A stretch of DNA of 64,000 nucleotides, taken from NCBI RefSeq assembly GCF_029168945.1, contig NC_083610.1, positions 69,183,580-69,247,579 on the forward strand, given 5' to 3'. The position numbers and the translations under genes are program-made. This document shows, in pieces, positions 1-11,100 of this stretch (position 1 is its first letter; each line of letters starts with the position of its first letter). Below the pieces are notes generated by a model. It was not told the DNA's origin, made no database searches, and saw only the letters and a program-made list of their open reading frames with translations. This DNA comes from Cannabis sativa (lineage: Eukaryota > Streptophyta > Magnoliopsida > Rosales > Cannabaceae).

Positions 1-1230
1 TATGAGAAACTGTTAGGATATGATTCTAACGAGGAAACAAAACCTTTCCACCCATTCATACCCAACTCCCGATTTCCTCAAGGATTTAAGAATCCCCATG
101 TCGCGGAATACGACAAAACCACCGATCAGTTGCACATCTGAATAACTTCAACGCTATAATGCGAGCAAGGAATATGTCCAATAACTTATGTTGCATACCG
201 TTCCCGACATCCCTGACTTGGGCAGCAAGCAGTTGGAATGATAAATTTACGAATCATTGCATTACTTCATGGGAGTAATTATCCAAGGAATTCAAAAAGT
301 AATTCCAAGCCGCAAGGGATAAAAGGCCAGAAGCGTCATTGCTAACAAATATCAAACAACAGTTAGTGGATTCACTAAAGGCTTATATGAGTTGTCTTAG
401 CACGGCATCAACGAAAGTGAGAGAATTGAATGACTATTCAGTTAAAAACACTCCAAGCTGGTATAACTACTGACTTGTCAACTGTGGGAGGCGAGTTGTG
501 GGATGATTTGCAAGGGTGCCCAGTCAGGTCGATGAATGAATTCAATGATAGGCATTAATCTTTGTGCGAAAAGAGGAAGCACGCAATGGAACAAAAATAC
601 TTAAGTCTGGCTCAGAAGATAAACCCAGCTCAAGTACCGCTACTGCAAGTACTGTAACGACGAAGGTGGGAAATGCGAGCAGTGGGAATGGGTTTAATGG
701 AAAAAGAAAAGATGAGTCAAAAGATTCATCAAAGAATAAGATAAAACAGAAGAAACACAATAAATATGTTCCCATATATTCTGTTTATACAGAATTGAAT
801 GAAACTTGTGAAAATATCTTTCTCGCAAACGAGAATCGAGTCGCTTTCCGAAGGTCCGAATAAATAAAGAACTCAAGAAGTAAGCGAGATCCAAATAATA
901 TTTCGAGTTTCACAAGGATATTGGACAAAATACCAAGGAATGTTACCAATTGAAAGACAAGATTGAAGGACTCATTTGCCAAGGTTATTTCAGGTAGTAT
1001 GTGAGAAACAGGGGGAGCAAAACCAGTCCAACAACTAAAATCAAAACCATAATGTACAACCTCCCCCAGTTGAGGGCGAGGATATTTTGGTCATTTTTGG
1101 AAGGCCACATCTCGCCGAGACTAGAAATAGTGCTCAAAAGAGGTACATTAATCAGGTTAAAAATTAAGAGTCAGCCTTTGCACCTGAACCACTCAAGCAT
1201 AGAATACCCAAGGAACCTTCAATAACCTTC
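1..1230 (+). pseudogene. Tat-type gag relic
   Basis: Short peptide stretches resemble the plant Retrotrans_gag domain: an 'RFPQGFKNPHVAEYD' segment near the left edge, a 'SKEFKK' segment around 277-300 and 'PEASLLTNIKQQ' around 330-360. They lie in different frames and are separated by stops. The longest open stretch (564-863, 99 codons) is lysine- and serine-rich and could be the linker before protease. It cannot make a working gag. Confidence 0.6.
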
Positions 1231-1249
1231 ACTAACGAAGATGTGGCAA

Positions 1250-1640
1250 ACGTGCAATCCCCACACACAGATCCCCTCGTCATCACAGTTCAGCTCGCGA
1301 CAAAAAAATAAAAAAGGGTTCTCATTGACAACAGGAGTTCAGTAAATATTCTTTATAAAGAAATGTTAAAGAGAATGGGGTTCGAAGATGTGAAATTAAA
1401 AATATGTATGGTAAACATATGTGGTTTCATTGGGGACAGTGTAGCGAGCCTGAGGATCATTGAACTCCCACTTACCATGGGAGAACCTTCACTATCAACA
1501 ACCCAAATGTAGGAGTTCCATGTGGTGGATATTCCTTCAGTATATGATATACTAATGGGTCATCCATCATATACTGGAATGGGGGTAGTAAGTTCAATAA
1601 AACATATGTCCTTAAAATTTCCAACTCAGTCTAGAGTTGG
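1250..1640 (+). pseudogene. Retropepsin relic with altered active site
   Basis: The frame around 1315-1630 reads [10 protein letters not shown] and then MGHPSYTGMG, the start and end of the aspartic protease of Tat elements. The usual active-site triplet D-[ST/G]-G before 'SS' reads D-N-R here, so the glycine is lost. In-frame stops occur at about 1308 and 1510. Non-functional. Confidence 0.65.
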
Positions 1641-1979
1641 AATAGAAAAGGCGACCAGCTAACAGCAAATAATGTTATAGTGATGAGTTGAAGAAAAGAA
1701 TAGCAACCCACTAATTGATGGTAACTATAATAGAAGAGAATGAGATATGCGAGATGGAAGATGGAAGATGGAAGATTTGGATCCCAGGATTCAAGACGAG
1801 CACAACCAACTCAAGCCAATTGAAGTGTTGATAGAAGTGAATTTAAACCCAAACGACCCAACCAAGTGTGTTAATATTGGAAAAGGTTAGGGGGAAGAAC
1901 TAAAATAACAATTAATCACACATCTGAAAGCAAACCAGGATCAATTTGCCTGGATCCATTTAGACATGGTTGGGATCGA

Positions 1980-3195
1980 CCCAAATGTGATCTGTCACAA
2001 TCTCAACATAGATTTATCTTATCTACCAAAACGCCATAAAGACTTCATCTAGATATCGAGCGACAAAATGCTTTAAAGGGAGAGCTTGATAAATTATTAA
2101 CTAATAATTTCATTAGAGAAGCATTTTATCCTACATGGATCTCGAATCTTGTTCTCGTTCCTAAACCAAACGGAATGTGGCGAACCTGCATAAACTTCTC
2201 TGACCTGAATAAAGCATGTTCGAAATACTCATTTTCATTGCCAATGATTGATGATTTAGTCGATGCAATAGCGGAACACGATCTGATGACCTTTATGAAC
2301 GCATACTCTAGATATAACTAGATAAATATGTATGTCCCAGATCAAGAACACACAAGCTTCGTTACTAATATGGGGTTGTACTGTTATTACAAGGTTATGC
2401 CATTTGGACTAAAGAATGCTGAAGCAACATACCAACGCCTCGTGAATGGTATGTTCGAAAACCAAATAGGTCGGAACATGAAAGTATATGTGAACGATAT
2501 GTTAGTAAAGTCAATCAGAAGCGAGGACCATGCAGAAGACCTCGTAGAATGCTTCTCAATATTGAAAAAAATTCAATATTAAGTTGAACCCTAAGAAATG
2601 TTCGTTCGGAGTTTTATTAGGGAAATTCCTTGGTTTTATAGTTAACGTGAGAGGAATTGAAGCTAACCCTGAGAAGATAAAGGCATTGCTCGACATGTCT
2701 TCACCAAAAAAGTCAAAGGAAGTTCAGTCGCTAATCAGAAGAATGGCAGTCTTAAATAGATTCATCTCAAAATTAACTGATAAATGTCTCCCGTTCTTTA
2801 ATGTTTTGTGAGACAATAAGAAATTCAAATGGACTGAGAGATACGAGTAAGCTTTCCAAGAAATCAAGAAACACTTGACCACATCTCATATATTGGCAAA
2901 ACCAATAACTAGAGAGGTGTTATATGTCTATCTAGCCGTCTCGGAGAATGCCATAAGTGCAACTTTGGTGCGAGAGGAGGGAGAAACCCAGCAACCAGTT
3001 TACTATGTAAGTAAACTATTACTGGGGGAAGAATTGAGATATCCCCCACTTGAAAAACTCACACTTAGTTTGTTGCACGCCTCGAGAAAGCTCCTAGTGT
3101 ATTTTCAAGCACACCCAATCAAAGTGTTGACAAACTAGCCTTTGCGACAGGTACTATCAAAACCCGACACATCGGGAAGATTAATAAAATAATCG
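1980..3195 (+). pseudogene. Reverse transcriptase and first RNase H relic
   Basis: The RT runs from a VLVPKPNGMWR segment (about 2150) through SFSLPMIDDLVD to the fingers and palm at 2328-2582, with VMPFGLKNAEATYQRL. The catalytic YVDD box reads YVND: the codon at 2493-2495 is AAC, so the first catalytic aspartate is now asparagine. Stops occur at about 2321 and 2581. RNase H follows at 2820-3138 (YVYLAVSENAISATLV, PVYYVSKLLLGEELRYPPLEK), with stops at about 2808 and 3136. The two open pieces at 2328 and 2584 are in different frames. Confidence 0.85.
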
Positions 3196-3702
3196 ATCGA
3201 ATTGGGACACTTTGAAATAACATACTATTCTCGAGTTGCTATTAAGGGTCAAGATTTAGCAGACTTCCTAGTGGAAGGAATAAGCTCTGACAAAGCACTC
3301 AAAGAAGAAATAGATCAAGAGGTTCGGAAATTATTTATACATGGTGCCTCAGATGATAATGGCTTAGGGGCAGGTATCATAATAATATCTCCTAAAAACT
3401 TCATATTTCATTATGCATTAAGGTTCAAGTTTAAAGCATCAAATAACAAGGCAAAGTACGAGGCTTTGCTAGCAGGACTACAGATTGTTGAAGCCTTAAA
3501 GGCCGAAGCAATTCAATGCTTCAATGATTGACAACTGATCGTAAATCAAGTGTTGGGTGAATACAAGGCAAAAGGCACCAGGATGGCCAAATACTTAGAG
3601 AAAGTTCGGAAGAACTTGATGAAGTTCGATTATTATAAAATCGAGCAAGTTCCAAGAGAACAAAACTCTAACGATGACGCTTTAGCAAAGTTGGCATCGT
3701 AA
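3196..3702 (+). pseudogene. Second (archaeal-type) RNase H relic, Tat lineage
   Basis: The open frame at 3202-3531 contains GHFEITYYSR, DLADFLVEG and then the RNase H fold, ending in ASNNKAKYEALLAGLQIVEAL. It continues after a stop at 3529-3531 into QVPREQNSNDDALAKLAS (to about 3702). The first catalytic Asp of the family's DGAS motif is His here (codon 3340-3342, reading FIHGAS). A fused second RNase H is diagnostic for Tat/Retand elements. Confidence 0.8.
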
Positions 3703-3728
3703 TTCAAATCAAACAACCTCAATTTAGT

Positions 3729-4985
3729 TCAAGTAGAGGTATTATGCGAGCCAAGTATATGCGAAGCTGAAGAGCAAGAAATAGAAATAATTGATTTAAG
3801 TCCCACATGGATGACTCCTATTATAAAGTACTTGCTCAACGACGAACTTCCAACAGATAAAAGTGAGGCACAGAAGCTCATGTATGTGATCCCGAGATAT
3901 ACAGTTATTGAGGGCAAACTTTGTAGGATAGGATATTCAATGCCCTTATTGCGACGTGTACTCCCAGCAGAAGCTGGTAGTATCATTAAAGAAATTCATG
4001 AGAGCTTTTGTGGGGCTCATGTTGGATGGCAGAGCCTCTCTAAAAAGATAATCTAATAAGGTTATTTTTAGCCTACCATCAATAAAGACACTCATGAGTT
4101 TGTTAAAAAATGTGACAAGTGCCAACGATTTTCACATTACTCAGGATACCACCACTTTGCCTTACCCATTTGTAATATGAGAGATTGCTTTAATTGGTTC
4201 TTTACGAGCTGAGTGAGGAGGTGCAAAGTATGCGGTGGTCGCAGTCGACTTCTTTACTAAATGGATTGAAGTCAAACCACCGGTAGGTTTGATGGATATT
4301 TTCAATCACCTCAAAAAAAGTCTTAGACTTTGTAATTAAGAATATCATTTGTAGGTTTGGAATACCCATAAAGATAGTGTCAGAAAACAAAACTCGGTTT
4401 GATGGATATTTGTTCACTGAATTCTGCAAATGGAAAAAGATTATTAAAAACTTCTCTTCAGTATCAAGGCCACAAGCCAATGGTCAAGTCGATATTGTTA
4501 ATAAAACCTTGAAAGACACTATGAAAAGAAGCTTGACGCAACTAAGGGAAAATGGGTAGAGAAACTACCCCAAGTACTCTGGGCTCATCGGATAATAGAA
4601 AAAAGTAGCAACGGAACATACTCCTTTTTCGCTAGCATTCGGCTCGGAAGTCATGTTGCTAGTAGAAGTTAACATTGTGACACACATGCGGGAATTCTAC
4701 GACTAAGAACTACTTAGGTATCCTTGGATTTGCTCAACAAAAAAAGCATTGATTCGCAAATTTTATATGTTGTATAGCAACATCAAATAACAAGACACTT
4801 CAATAAAAAAAAAGTTTGAAAAAGACTGTTTAAAGTGAGAGATTTGGTGTTACGGCGTGTGTTTGCTAATACACGAGACCCTGCAGCAAGAGTATTTAAC
4901 CCAAACTGGGAAGGTCCTTATTTTGTTGAAGTTGTTGTAGGAACGGGGGTTTATAAATTACATGGCTTAACGGGTCGCTAACAAA
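3729..4985 (+). pseudogene. Integrase relic
   Basis: The N-terminal part (3811-4056) has RRVLPAEAGSIIKEIHESF, the segment around the H2C2 zinc site. The catalytic core is split: KFVVAVDFFTKWIE-like sequence near 4230-4270, IVSENKTRF at about 4370, and RPQANGQVDIVNKTLK near 4468-4515, all from the DDE core. A C-terminal module (VRDLVLRRVFANTRDP, then NWEGPYFVEVV) occupies 4838-4980. Frames change several times, so no protein can be made. Confidence 0.75.
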
Positions 4986-5050
4986 AAATACCTGAAACAA
5001 CGAGCACTCACCATATTACCAGTAGCTGATTCTGCTGTATTTCATTTACC

Positions 5051-5689
5051 AGTTCATGTAAAAAATAATTCATTTTAATGAAAGTATTTTGTTCCAAGTA
5101 ATCATAAAGTATCTCTTTAAATTACTTGGAGAGCATATTTTGGTATAAAGTCAAACTTTGATAACTATGGCAAACATGGACAAAGAATTAAAATTGATGA
5201 AGGAATGCAAGAAACTAGCAGTTGGTGAAAGTAACTAATTATCGATCAATTATCAATATGATCTCAATAGGAATAAGTAAAAACATTTTCTCTACTATGA
5301 GGTATCGAGAACATGTCGATATACCATCCTGAAACCATTGATAACGTAAAAAATGATGGTTTTTAAAATCAAATTAAAATAACAATTGTTTACCACCTAC
5401 TTTTATAACAAAAACATAACCATATTTGACTAAAAAGTGATGTTATATCAGATTCAACCTCAAACACGGACTTCGGATGTAGTTCTGTTGTGGCCTGAAC
5501 CGCCAAAATTGCCACAATTCCGAGGCAACATCACTTTTTTATCAACGGAGGGGAAACATTTCTCCCGTCGTCTTCCAGCATTGTTCTTCCTTCGCTTTTA
5601 TACACCCAATTAAAAATCTTAACACCCTAAACACCACCATACAATACAAAAACCAAAAACACACGTGATCCTACAATTCAATGCCAACG
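5051..5689. other. No gene seen; AT-rich tail after the Tat relic, with a small inverted repeat
   Basis: This may hold the 3' untranslated part or LTR of the Tat relic, but I found no second copy to confirm an LTR. A pair of inverted segments of about 14 bp, AAAAAGTGATGTT near 5434 and its complement near 5527-5540, encloses about 90 bp that is more GC-rich than its surroundings. It could be a small foldback sequence. Confidence 0.4.
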
Positions 5690-6045
5690 TAAAGCAACTG
5701 AATCAAATTACAAAAATCACAAAAAATTACAATAATGGGAAACACAGTTGACAAATAGTTAAGAACCAGTCGAAAAACCGTCAATAACCATTCAAAATAA
5801 TAAATAGGCAACCATCGAGAAACAGTTGACAACCAGTCGAGAAGTTGTCGATAACATGGGACAAGGAATATTGAAAAGACAACTATCCACACCATCGACA
5901 AAGAATCGACAAACAATCGAGAACACATCGATAACATGTCAAGAAAGGTTGTAATAGAAAAATCATTAGCCATGTCGAGAAATAATCGAGAACCTATCGC
6001 AAAACTGTCGATAAAGGACTTCTCTGACCTTGGGACATTAATGTC
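5690..6045. repeat. Degenerate minisatellite built on TCGA-containing units
   Basis: Units of roughly 10-14 bp resembling 'ATCGAGAAC' or 'GTCGATAAC' recur about twenty times with many changes (for example AACCAGTCGAGAA, ACAATCGAGAACA, ACATCGATAACA). On the minus strand this leaves a stop-free stretch of 137 codons (5671-6084) with a recurring Leu-Ser-x-Val-x-Arg pattern. I regard that as a by-product of the repeat, not a gene. Confidence 0.6.
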
Positions 6046-6265
6046 GAGAACCAATTGAAAAAGCATCAAAAATAATACGAACACAGAGAATACACCATAA
6101 AACTAGATCTCATGATTTCAACGAAAAATATATCAAAACCAAACCAATACAAACAACAACCACATATATCTACTAAAAATAGACTATATTTTTACAATTG
6201 TTTAACAAAATAGCTTAAAAAAATACTTACCCATTATCTCACGTGGTCCAACCTTCAATTAGAAT

Positions 6266-6376
6266 GTGGTGTGGTCCTGCGGTTTCGATGGTGGCTGGAA
6301 TGGTGGTGTGGTCCTACGATTTCGGTGGTGGCTGGAATGGTAGTGTGGTCCTTCGGACTTTGTGGTGGCGAGAATG
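6266..6376. repeat. Tandem repeat, three units of 37 bp
   Basis: Units at 6266-6302, 6303-6339 and 6340-6376 all begin GTGGTGTGGTCC or a one-base variant and end GAATG. The period is exactly 37 bp and the third unit is the most diverged. It lies just before a GA microsatellite. Confidence 0.85.
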
Positions 6377-6395
6377 GTGATGGTTGTTTTGAGCT

Positions 6396-6397
<2 letters not shown>

Positions 6398-6428
<31 letters not shown>

Positions 6429-6470
6429 AAGAGAGAAATCAAAAGAGAGACGAATGAGAGAGTTAGAGAG
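6398..6470. repeat. GT/GA microsatellite
   Basis: A short (GT)n run turns into an impure (GA)n run. The 71-codon plus-strand open frame over it (6271-6486) is a product of the two repeats. Confidence 0.8.
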
Positions 6471-6765
6471 AATTTTTTTAGTTTGAGGGAAATATATTTA
6501 AAATAAATAATATTTAAACTTTTTATTTTTTATTTTGTTTTAAAAAATCTTTTATATTTGTATTTATGTTTTTATTATTAACAAACCACATAAATCTAGA
6601 GTTATCTTATAAACTATAATTTGTTCTTAGAAAAAAAAAAGTGATAAAAATATAATTCAAAAATATTATAAATTATTTATATCAAATGTATATAAATTTG
6701 TAGTATGAGAAAAAATAATTAAAAATATATAGAAAATAAAATTTTATTTAACATAATTTTTTATA

Positions 6766-7140
6766 GGGTAAATAGCAGCGTAAGTACCTAAAGTTTTATG
6801 TTTGTAAGCCGCATAAACTCAATGTTTATTTTTAACAGTATAAGTGCCCAATGTTTGTAAAACTGTAATTTTTCTCTAATTTTGTTAGTACAGATCTGTT
6901 ATTGTCTTAAACATGGCATATATAAGGCCTAAATTCTTGATCATTGAGTCTAGATAGAAATATGTAGTATCAGTTACTTCTAAATGTTCTTTTAATAAAT
7001 TCAAAACAGAGTTTGTACTGACGAAACTGGAAGAAAATTACAGTTTTACAAACATTGAGTACTTATACCGCTAAAAATAAACATTGAATTTATGCTGCTT
7101 ACAAACATAAAATTTTAAGTACTTATGTCGTCATTTACCT
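6766..7140. mobile_element. Mutator-like foldback element (MITE) with 9-bp target duplication
   Basis: The two ends are long inverted repeats of about 130 bp: GGGTAAATAGCAGCG at the left and the complement of AGGTAAATGACGAC at the right, with high similarity further in (both arms contain ATGTTTGTAAGC and TGTTTGTAAAACTG). Flanking 9-mers TTTTTTATA at 6757-6765 and 7141-7149 are identical. Long inverted repeats plus a 9-bp duplication are typical of Mutator-like elements. There is no transposase, so it is non-autonomous. Confidence 0.85.
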
Positions 7141-7305
7141 TTTTTTATATATATATATTTATGATTATAATGAACAAAATTATAATATTATCATTATTAT
7201 AATAGATTCTTCACAACTCATTGTACTGTAAAATTTATAATTATCAAACACCCAGAAGCTCAACTCATTACAAAAAACCTCCCTATTACAAAAATAAATA
7301 TCCTA

Positions 7306-7571
7306 ATTTACCATATTTAAAAAACCTCTCTATTACAAAAATAAATCTCCTAATTTTTTTACACCATTTAATCCTACTCAGAACGAGTTAGGCATGTACT
7401 GTGAGAAAAAACAAAAAAATTGAACTTTTTTCCACAATTCTACTACAACTATTTTTTATTACAGCTTTTTCCCACAACATAGTTGTGCCTAACTTGCTCT
7501 TAGTAGAATTAAATGGTATAAAAAAAATTAAGAGATTTATTTTTGTAATAAGGTTTTTAAGTATGGTAAAT
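7306..7571. mobile_element. Foldback element (MITE-like)
   Basis: The left arm begins ATTTACCATATTTAAAAA and the right arm ends with its complement (TTTTTAAGTATGGTAAAT). The arms stay similar for about 110 bp, through CAAAAATAAATCTC and the GAGTTAGGCA region near the centre. A partial extra copy of the left arm (CTATTACAAAAATAAATATCC) lies just outside at about 7283-7305. No clear target duplication was seen. Confidence 0.7.
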
Positions 7572-7839
7572 GAAATTTTTCTTATGTTATATGTTTAATG
7601 GATAGATTAATTTAAGTCAATGCATCACATATATTTAAGCATTGGTAACCCAAATTTCCTATTGAAGTTAAGTTGGGCAACATTATTATTGTAAAAAAAA
7701 TTTGATGAAAACATTATTATTGTAGGTAGTTTACGTATATCATTAAAATCCCTAGATTTTTGTTCTTTTTCTTTTTCAAGATTGAAAATTTACATGGCAT
7801 AAGATCACCTGTAGCACTGTTCTCAATGGGATGTGGACC

Positions 7840-8164
7840 AAAATTTTATTAAGGAGATAGTCAAGCTTCCTACGTAACGACGACCTAAAGCTCAAGGAAT
7901 TAATCCCAACTTTCACAATTCACATGGTCCGAGATCCAGTTCAATCTTTTAAGAGAACACAATAATTGAATCTATATGGAAGAAAATAAATACATCGAAA
8001 CGTATAGGAGGTGTCAGAACTGTACAATAACATAAGTTTCCAATAGAAGTATAAAGAATGCAAGAAATCACCCCAACCCAATCAAAGTCCCCTCTGATAC
8101 CCAATAATCACACCGTGCTTGTCAAAAAAACATTTTGGGCATTTCACATGTGACTGAAGAGTAT
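7840..8164 (-). other. Probable VPS35 3' untranslated region
   Basis: This stretch directly follows the VPS35 stop on the minus strand, is less AT-rich than the DNA beyond it and has no long open frame. The end of the transcript is not marked clearly, so the left boundary is a guess. Confidence 0.4.
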
Positions 8165-11100
8165 TCAAACCTTTATAGAAGCAAATTTCTCACCCATTGC
8201 TCCGCCTTTCTGTTTCTGGAACTGAATGTAGCGCAATGTGCTGCTAAAGAAAGGGTCTGAGGTTCGGGTTGTAGAGTCACTTTCAAGTTCATTTCTGATT
8301 AATTCCACCAGACCCTGAATTGCAGTATTCGTGACATGGGGATTACCTTTCTCAAAATAGTAGAGGTACCTGATGAAGTCACATTTGAATCAGAATTACA
8401 TTATTTACGATAATATAGCAAATTTATGAGCATCTTTGTGTGTGTGTGTGTGACAGGTTCAATTAATGGCAAACTCATAAAACTGACTTGTTTAGTATCT
8501 CAACAAACAGAGTGACAGGTCCACTGCTACCCCGAGTGACATTGGTCATCTGTTGAGCAGCATTTGCAATCCTCAAAGCCCGCTTAAGGCAAAGCAAGAC
8601 CCTGTAACGACAAAACATGTGAATATCAGACTGATACTTGGGAAAGAAAAAGATAAATATGTATCATGTTTGGGCAAATATATGCCCATAATGGTTGAGC
8701 ATAACCACAATGAAATGAAGAATTCAATTGATTAAAGAAAGAAAAGTAAGGTGCCAAAAAAGCGTACCTTTCTCCGTCCTTAATACCTCCTTGATCATCA
8801 ACCCAAAATAGATGTGAACATGCGTATACAGCTCTGCACTGATCTGGCTTTTTCAACAGCTTTGCTGAATACTGATGACAGGACAATTAATTAGTCAAGG
8901 TCGAAGAGTAAACAGCTATTGAAAAAGCACAAAAATCAAAGAAGAATAATTACCCCAGTTGCCTTGTGTGTTAAAGTATCCCTGTTCTCAATTCCAAATA
9001 CATTCATTTTCTGGAGAGCCCCAATCATTAAATGTATGGCGGTCACCTGGGCTTTAGAGTCCTAGAAACAAGAAAGAGTTTTGAGTAATGGTCACTGACA
9101 TTAAAAGATTTATTACTACTTACTAGTCAGGAGCCTGTCTCTTACCAATCAATTGGACATATGCAATTAGAAGATAGTTAAAATTACCGCAATTTCTTCT
9201 TCGTACAGTACAAATGCCTGAGTGAAAAATTCATAAGCAGTGGATTCAAGATCACAGTCATTAGCTGCCTGTTCATTCAACAATAAAAACAGAGATTGTA
9301 GGACTCAGCTGCAATGCAATATTAAACGGATAGGGAAAGAAAGCTTTATTTCTCTAAATTACAATAATTCTTAGATATTATAAGTTCCAGTTCTAAAGTT
9401 TCTATGTTATGTGACATGGTTACTAATGGGAAATTAGACCATATATGCATTCTAATAGGTCATATTTATAAAATATGTTAACCTTAATGATTCGAAGCAA
9501 ACCTGATCTAACAACACCACCATTGAAGCACCCATAATTCTTTTATTAATGATGTTGAACCCTTCTTTGCATATTTTTATTAGTTTTGTTCACATTTATC
9601 TGAAAGTCCATAGAAATTTGAATAACACGATGCTGCCCATTACAACATAATTTTTCATATCAAAACGATGCGCTGCGATACTACAACGATGGTCCCTTGA
9701 AACTTGAATTTTGAACAAGACGATGCCACAGCGACATTCCCTTGGCAACTTGATATTTTAAGACAAAAACAATGCTCCAATGAAGGACAAGAAACTTGAT
9801 TTTTAAAACCAAAAAGTTTTTGTAGGACCATCGTCAAGAAAACCAAGTTTTCATGAATGTATTGTCGTAACATCGCAGGAGCATCGCTTTTTGCCTCAAA
9901 AATAAGCTTTCAACGAAGCATTACAGGTCCATCATTTTCACCCCAGGAAGCATCGCAGGTGTATGATACACCATTTTGACCTCAAAAATAAAGTTTTCAT
10001 AGGAATTGGGGCATCGTTTCATTCAAAACTACGTTTTCAAATCTGAAAAGAAATGAGAAAGAAACCAAAAAAATATATTACAGAAATGTGCAAAATCCAT
10101 AAACAATGTCTAAAGTGAATATTTTTTGGCTTTAAATTTTGGAGTGGATTTCAATCATTAAAAAGAAATGAAAACCTTGTAGAGAAATTATCAAAATCCA
10201 TAAAATAGAATATTGAGGGAATATTTTCTTGAGTTTAAGCTTTGGATTGGATTTTCAATCATTAAAGAAGAAAAAAAACACAGGTGCTTCCATAGGTACT
10301 TTAATGGTGTTCCAATAAAAAAAATGGTGATGGGAGGTGGCGGTGATCGGATTTGCTTCAAATTTGTGATGCTGAGAAACATTGGATGTTTAGAGAGAGA
10401 GAGGGTGTTTGAATTAAAGGGATAACTTCATCCAAGATTGTAGGAGAAGCATGTTCTACCAATAATCTTTAAAGTTGGCATAGTTTATAAATGCCCCTAT
10501 TAGAATGTGTATATCGTCAAATTTCCTTTACTAATTCAAAATCAATTCCATGATACAGTTTTACCAAAAATGTGCATGGCATACCTCAGCACATTGCAGG
10601 TATAGCCTTAATGCCAATTCAGGAAATGGAACAGAAGAAAGAATCTCGATAATCTGAAAGTAAGCAGATAGAATTATTGTATGCACACAAAACATAAAGA
10701 CAAATAAACACAATGACATATATGTACATGAATTTTTACTGGCAATGCCAAATAGAATGCTTAAGAATTCAATGAAGCAGAAGAAGTAGAGGGAGGCATA
10801 ATTATTTACAGTCACCGACTAACAGTAATTTAAACTAAATTATCTTCAAAAACTGAGTTATATATCAGGAAATATATAACCTACATAAACAATCTCTATA
10901 AATAATTTATCATCTTAACATCAATTAAAGGAATGGCTATACTCTATCTTTTAGAAAAAGAAAAGGATATACATATGCATATGCACATTCACACAACAAA
11001 TTATTTTATATGATATTAGGCACCTGGGTTAGAAGCTGAAAGATTTTTTTTGGTGATGTCGGCAATTCTTCCCCCACTACCTCTCCATCTTGGCCTTCCA

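Larger units (their letters stand above)
1..5050 (+). mobile_element. Decayed Ty3/gypsy retrotransposon, Tat-type, truncated by the window start
   Basis: A plus-strand relic whose domain order is gag, protease, reverse transcriptase, RNase H, a second archaeal-type RNase H, and integrase. The second RNase H between the first and the integrase is the mark of the Tat/Retand branch of plant Ty3 elements. Many stop codons and frameshifts break every domain, and two catalytic residues are changed (see the RT and RNase H entries). No LTR, primer site or polypurine tract was recognised, and the 5' end lies outside the window. The element is dead. Lineage assignment rests on domain order and motif style, not on a search. 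Confidence 0.9.

Noticed and set aside
5671..6084. 137-codon minus-strand open frame
   Set aside because: Produced by the TCGA minisatellite; hydrophobic repeat pattern without any recognisable domain.
6271..6486. 71-codon plus-strand frame
   Set aside because: Encoded by the 37-bp tandem repeat and the GA microsatellite.
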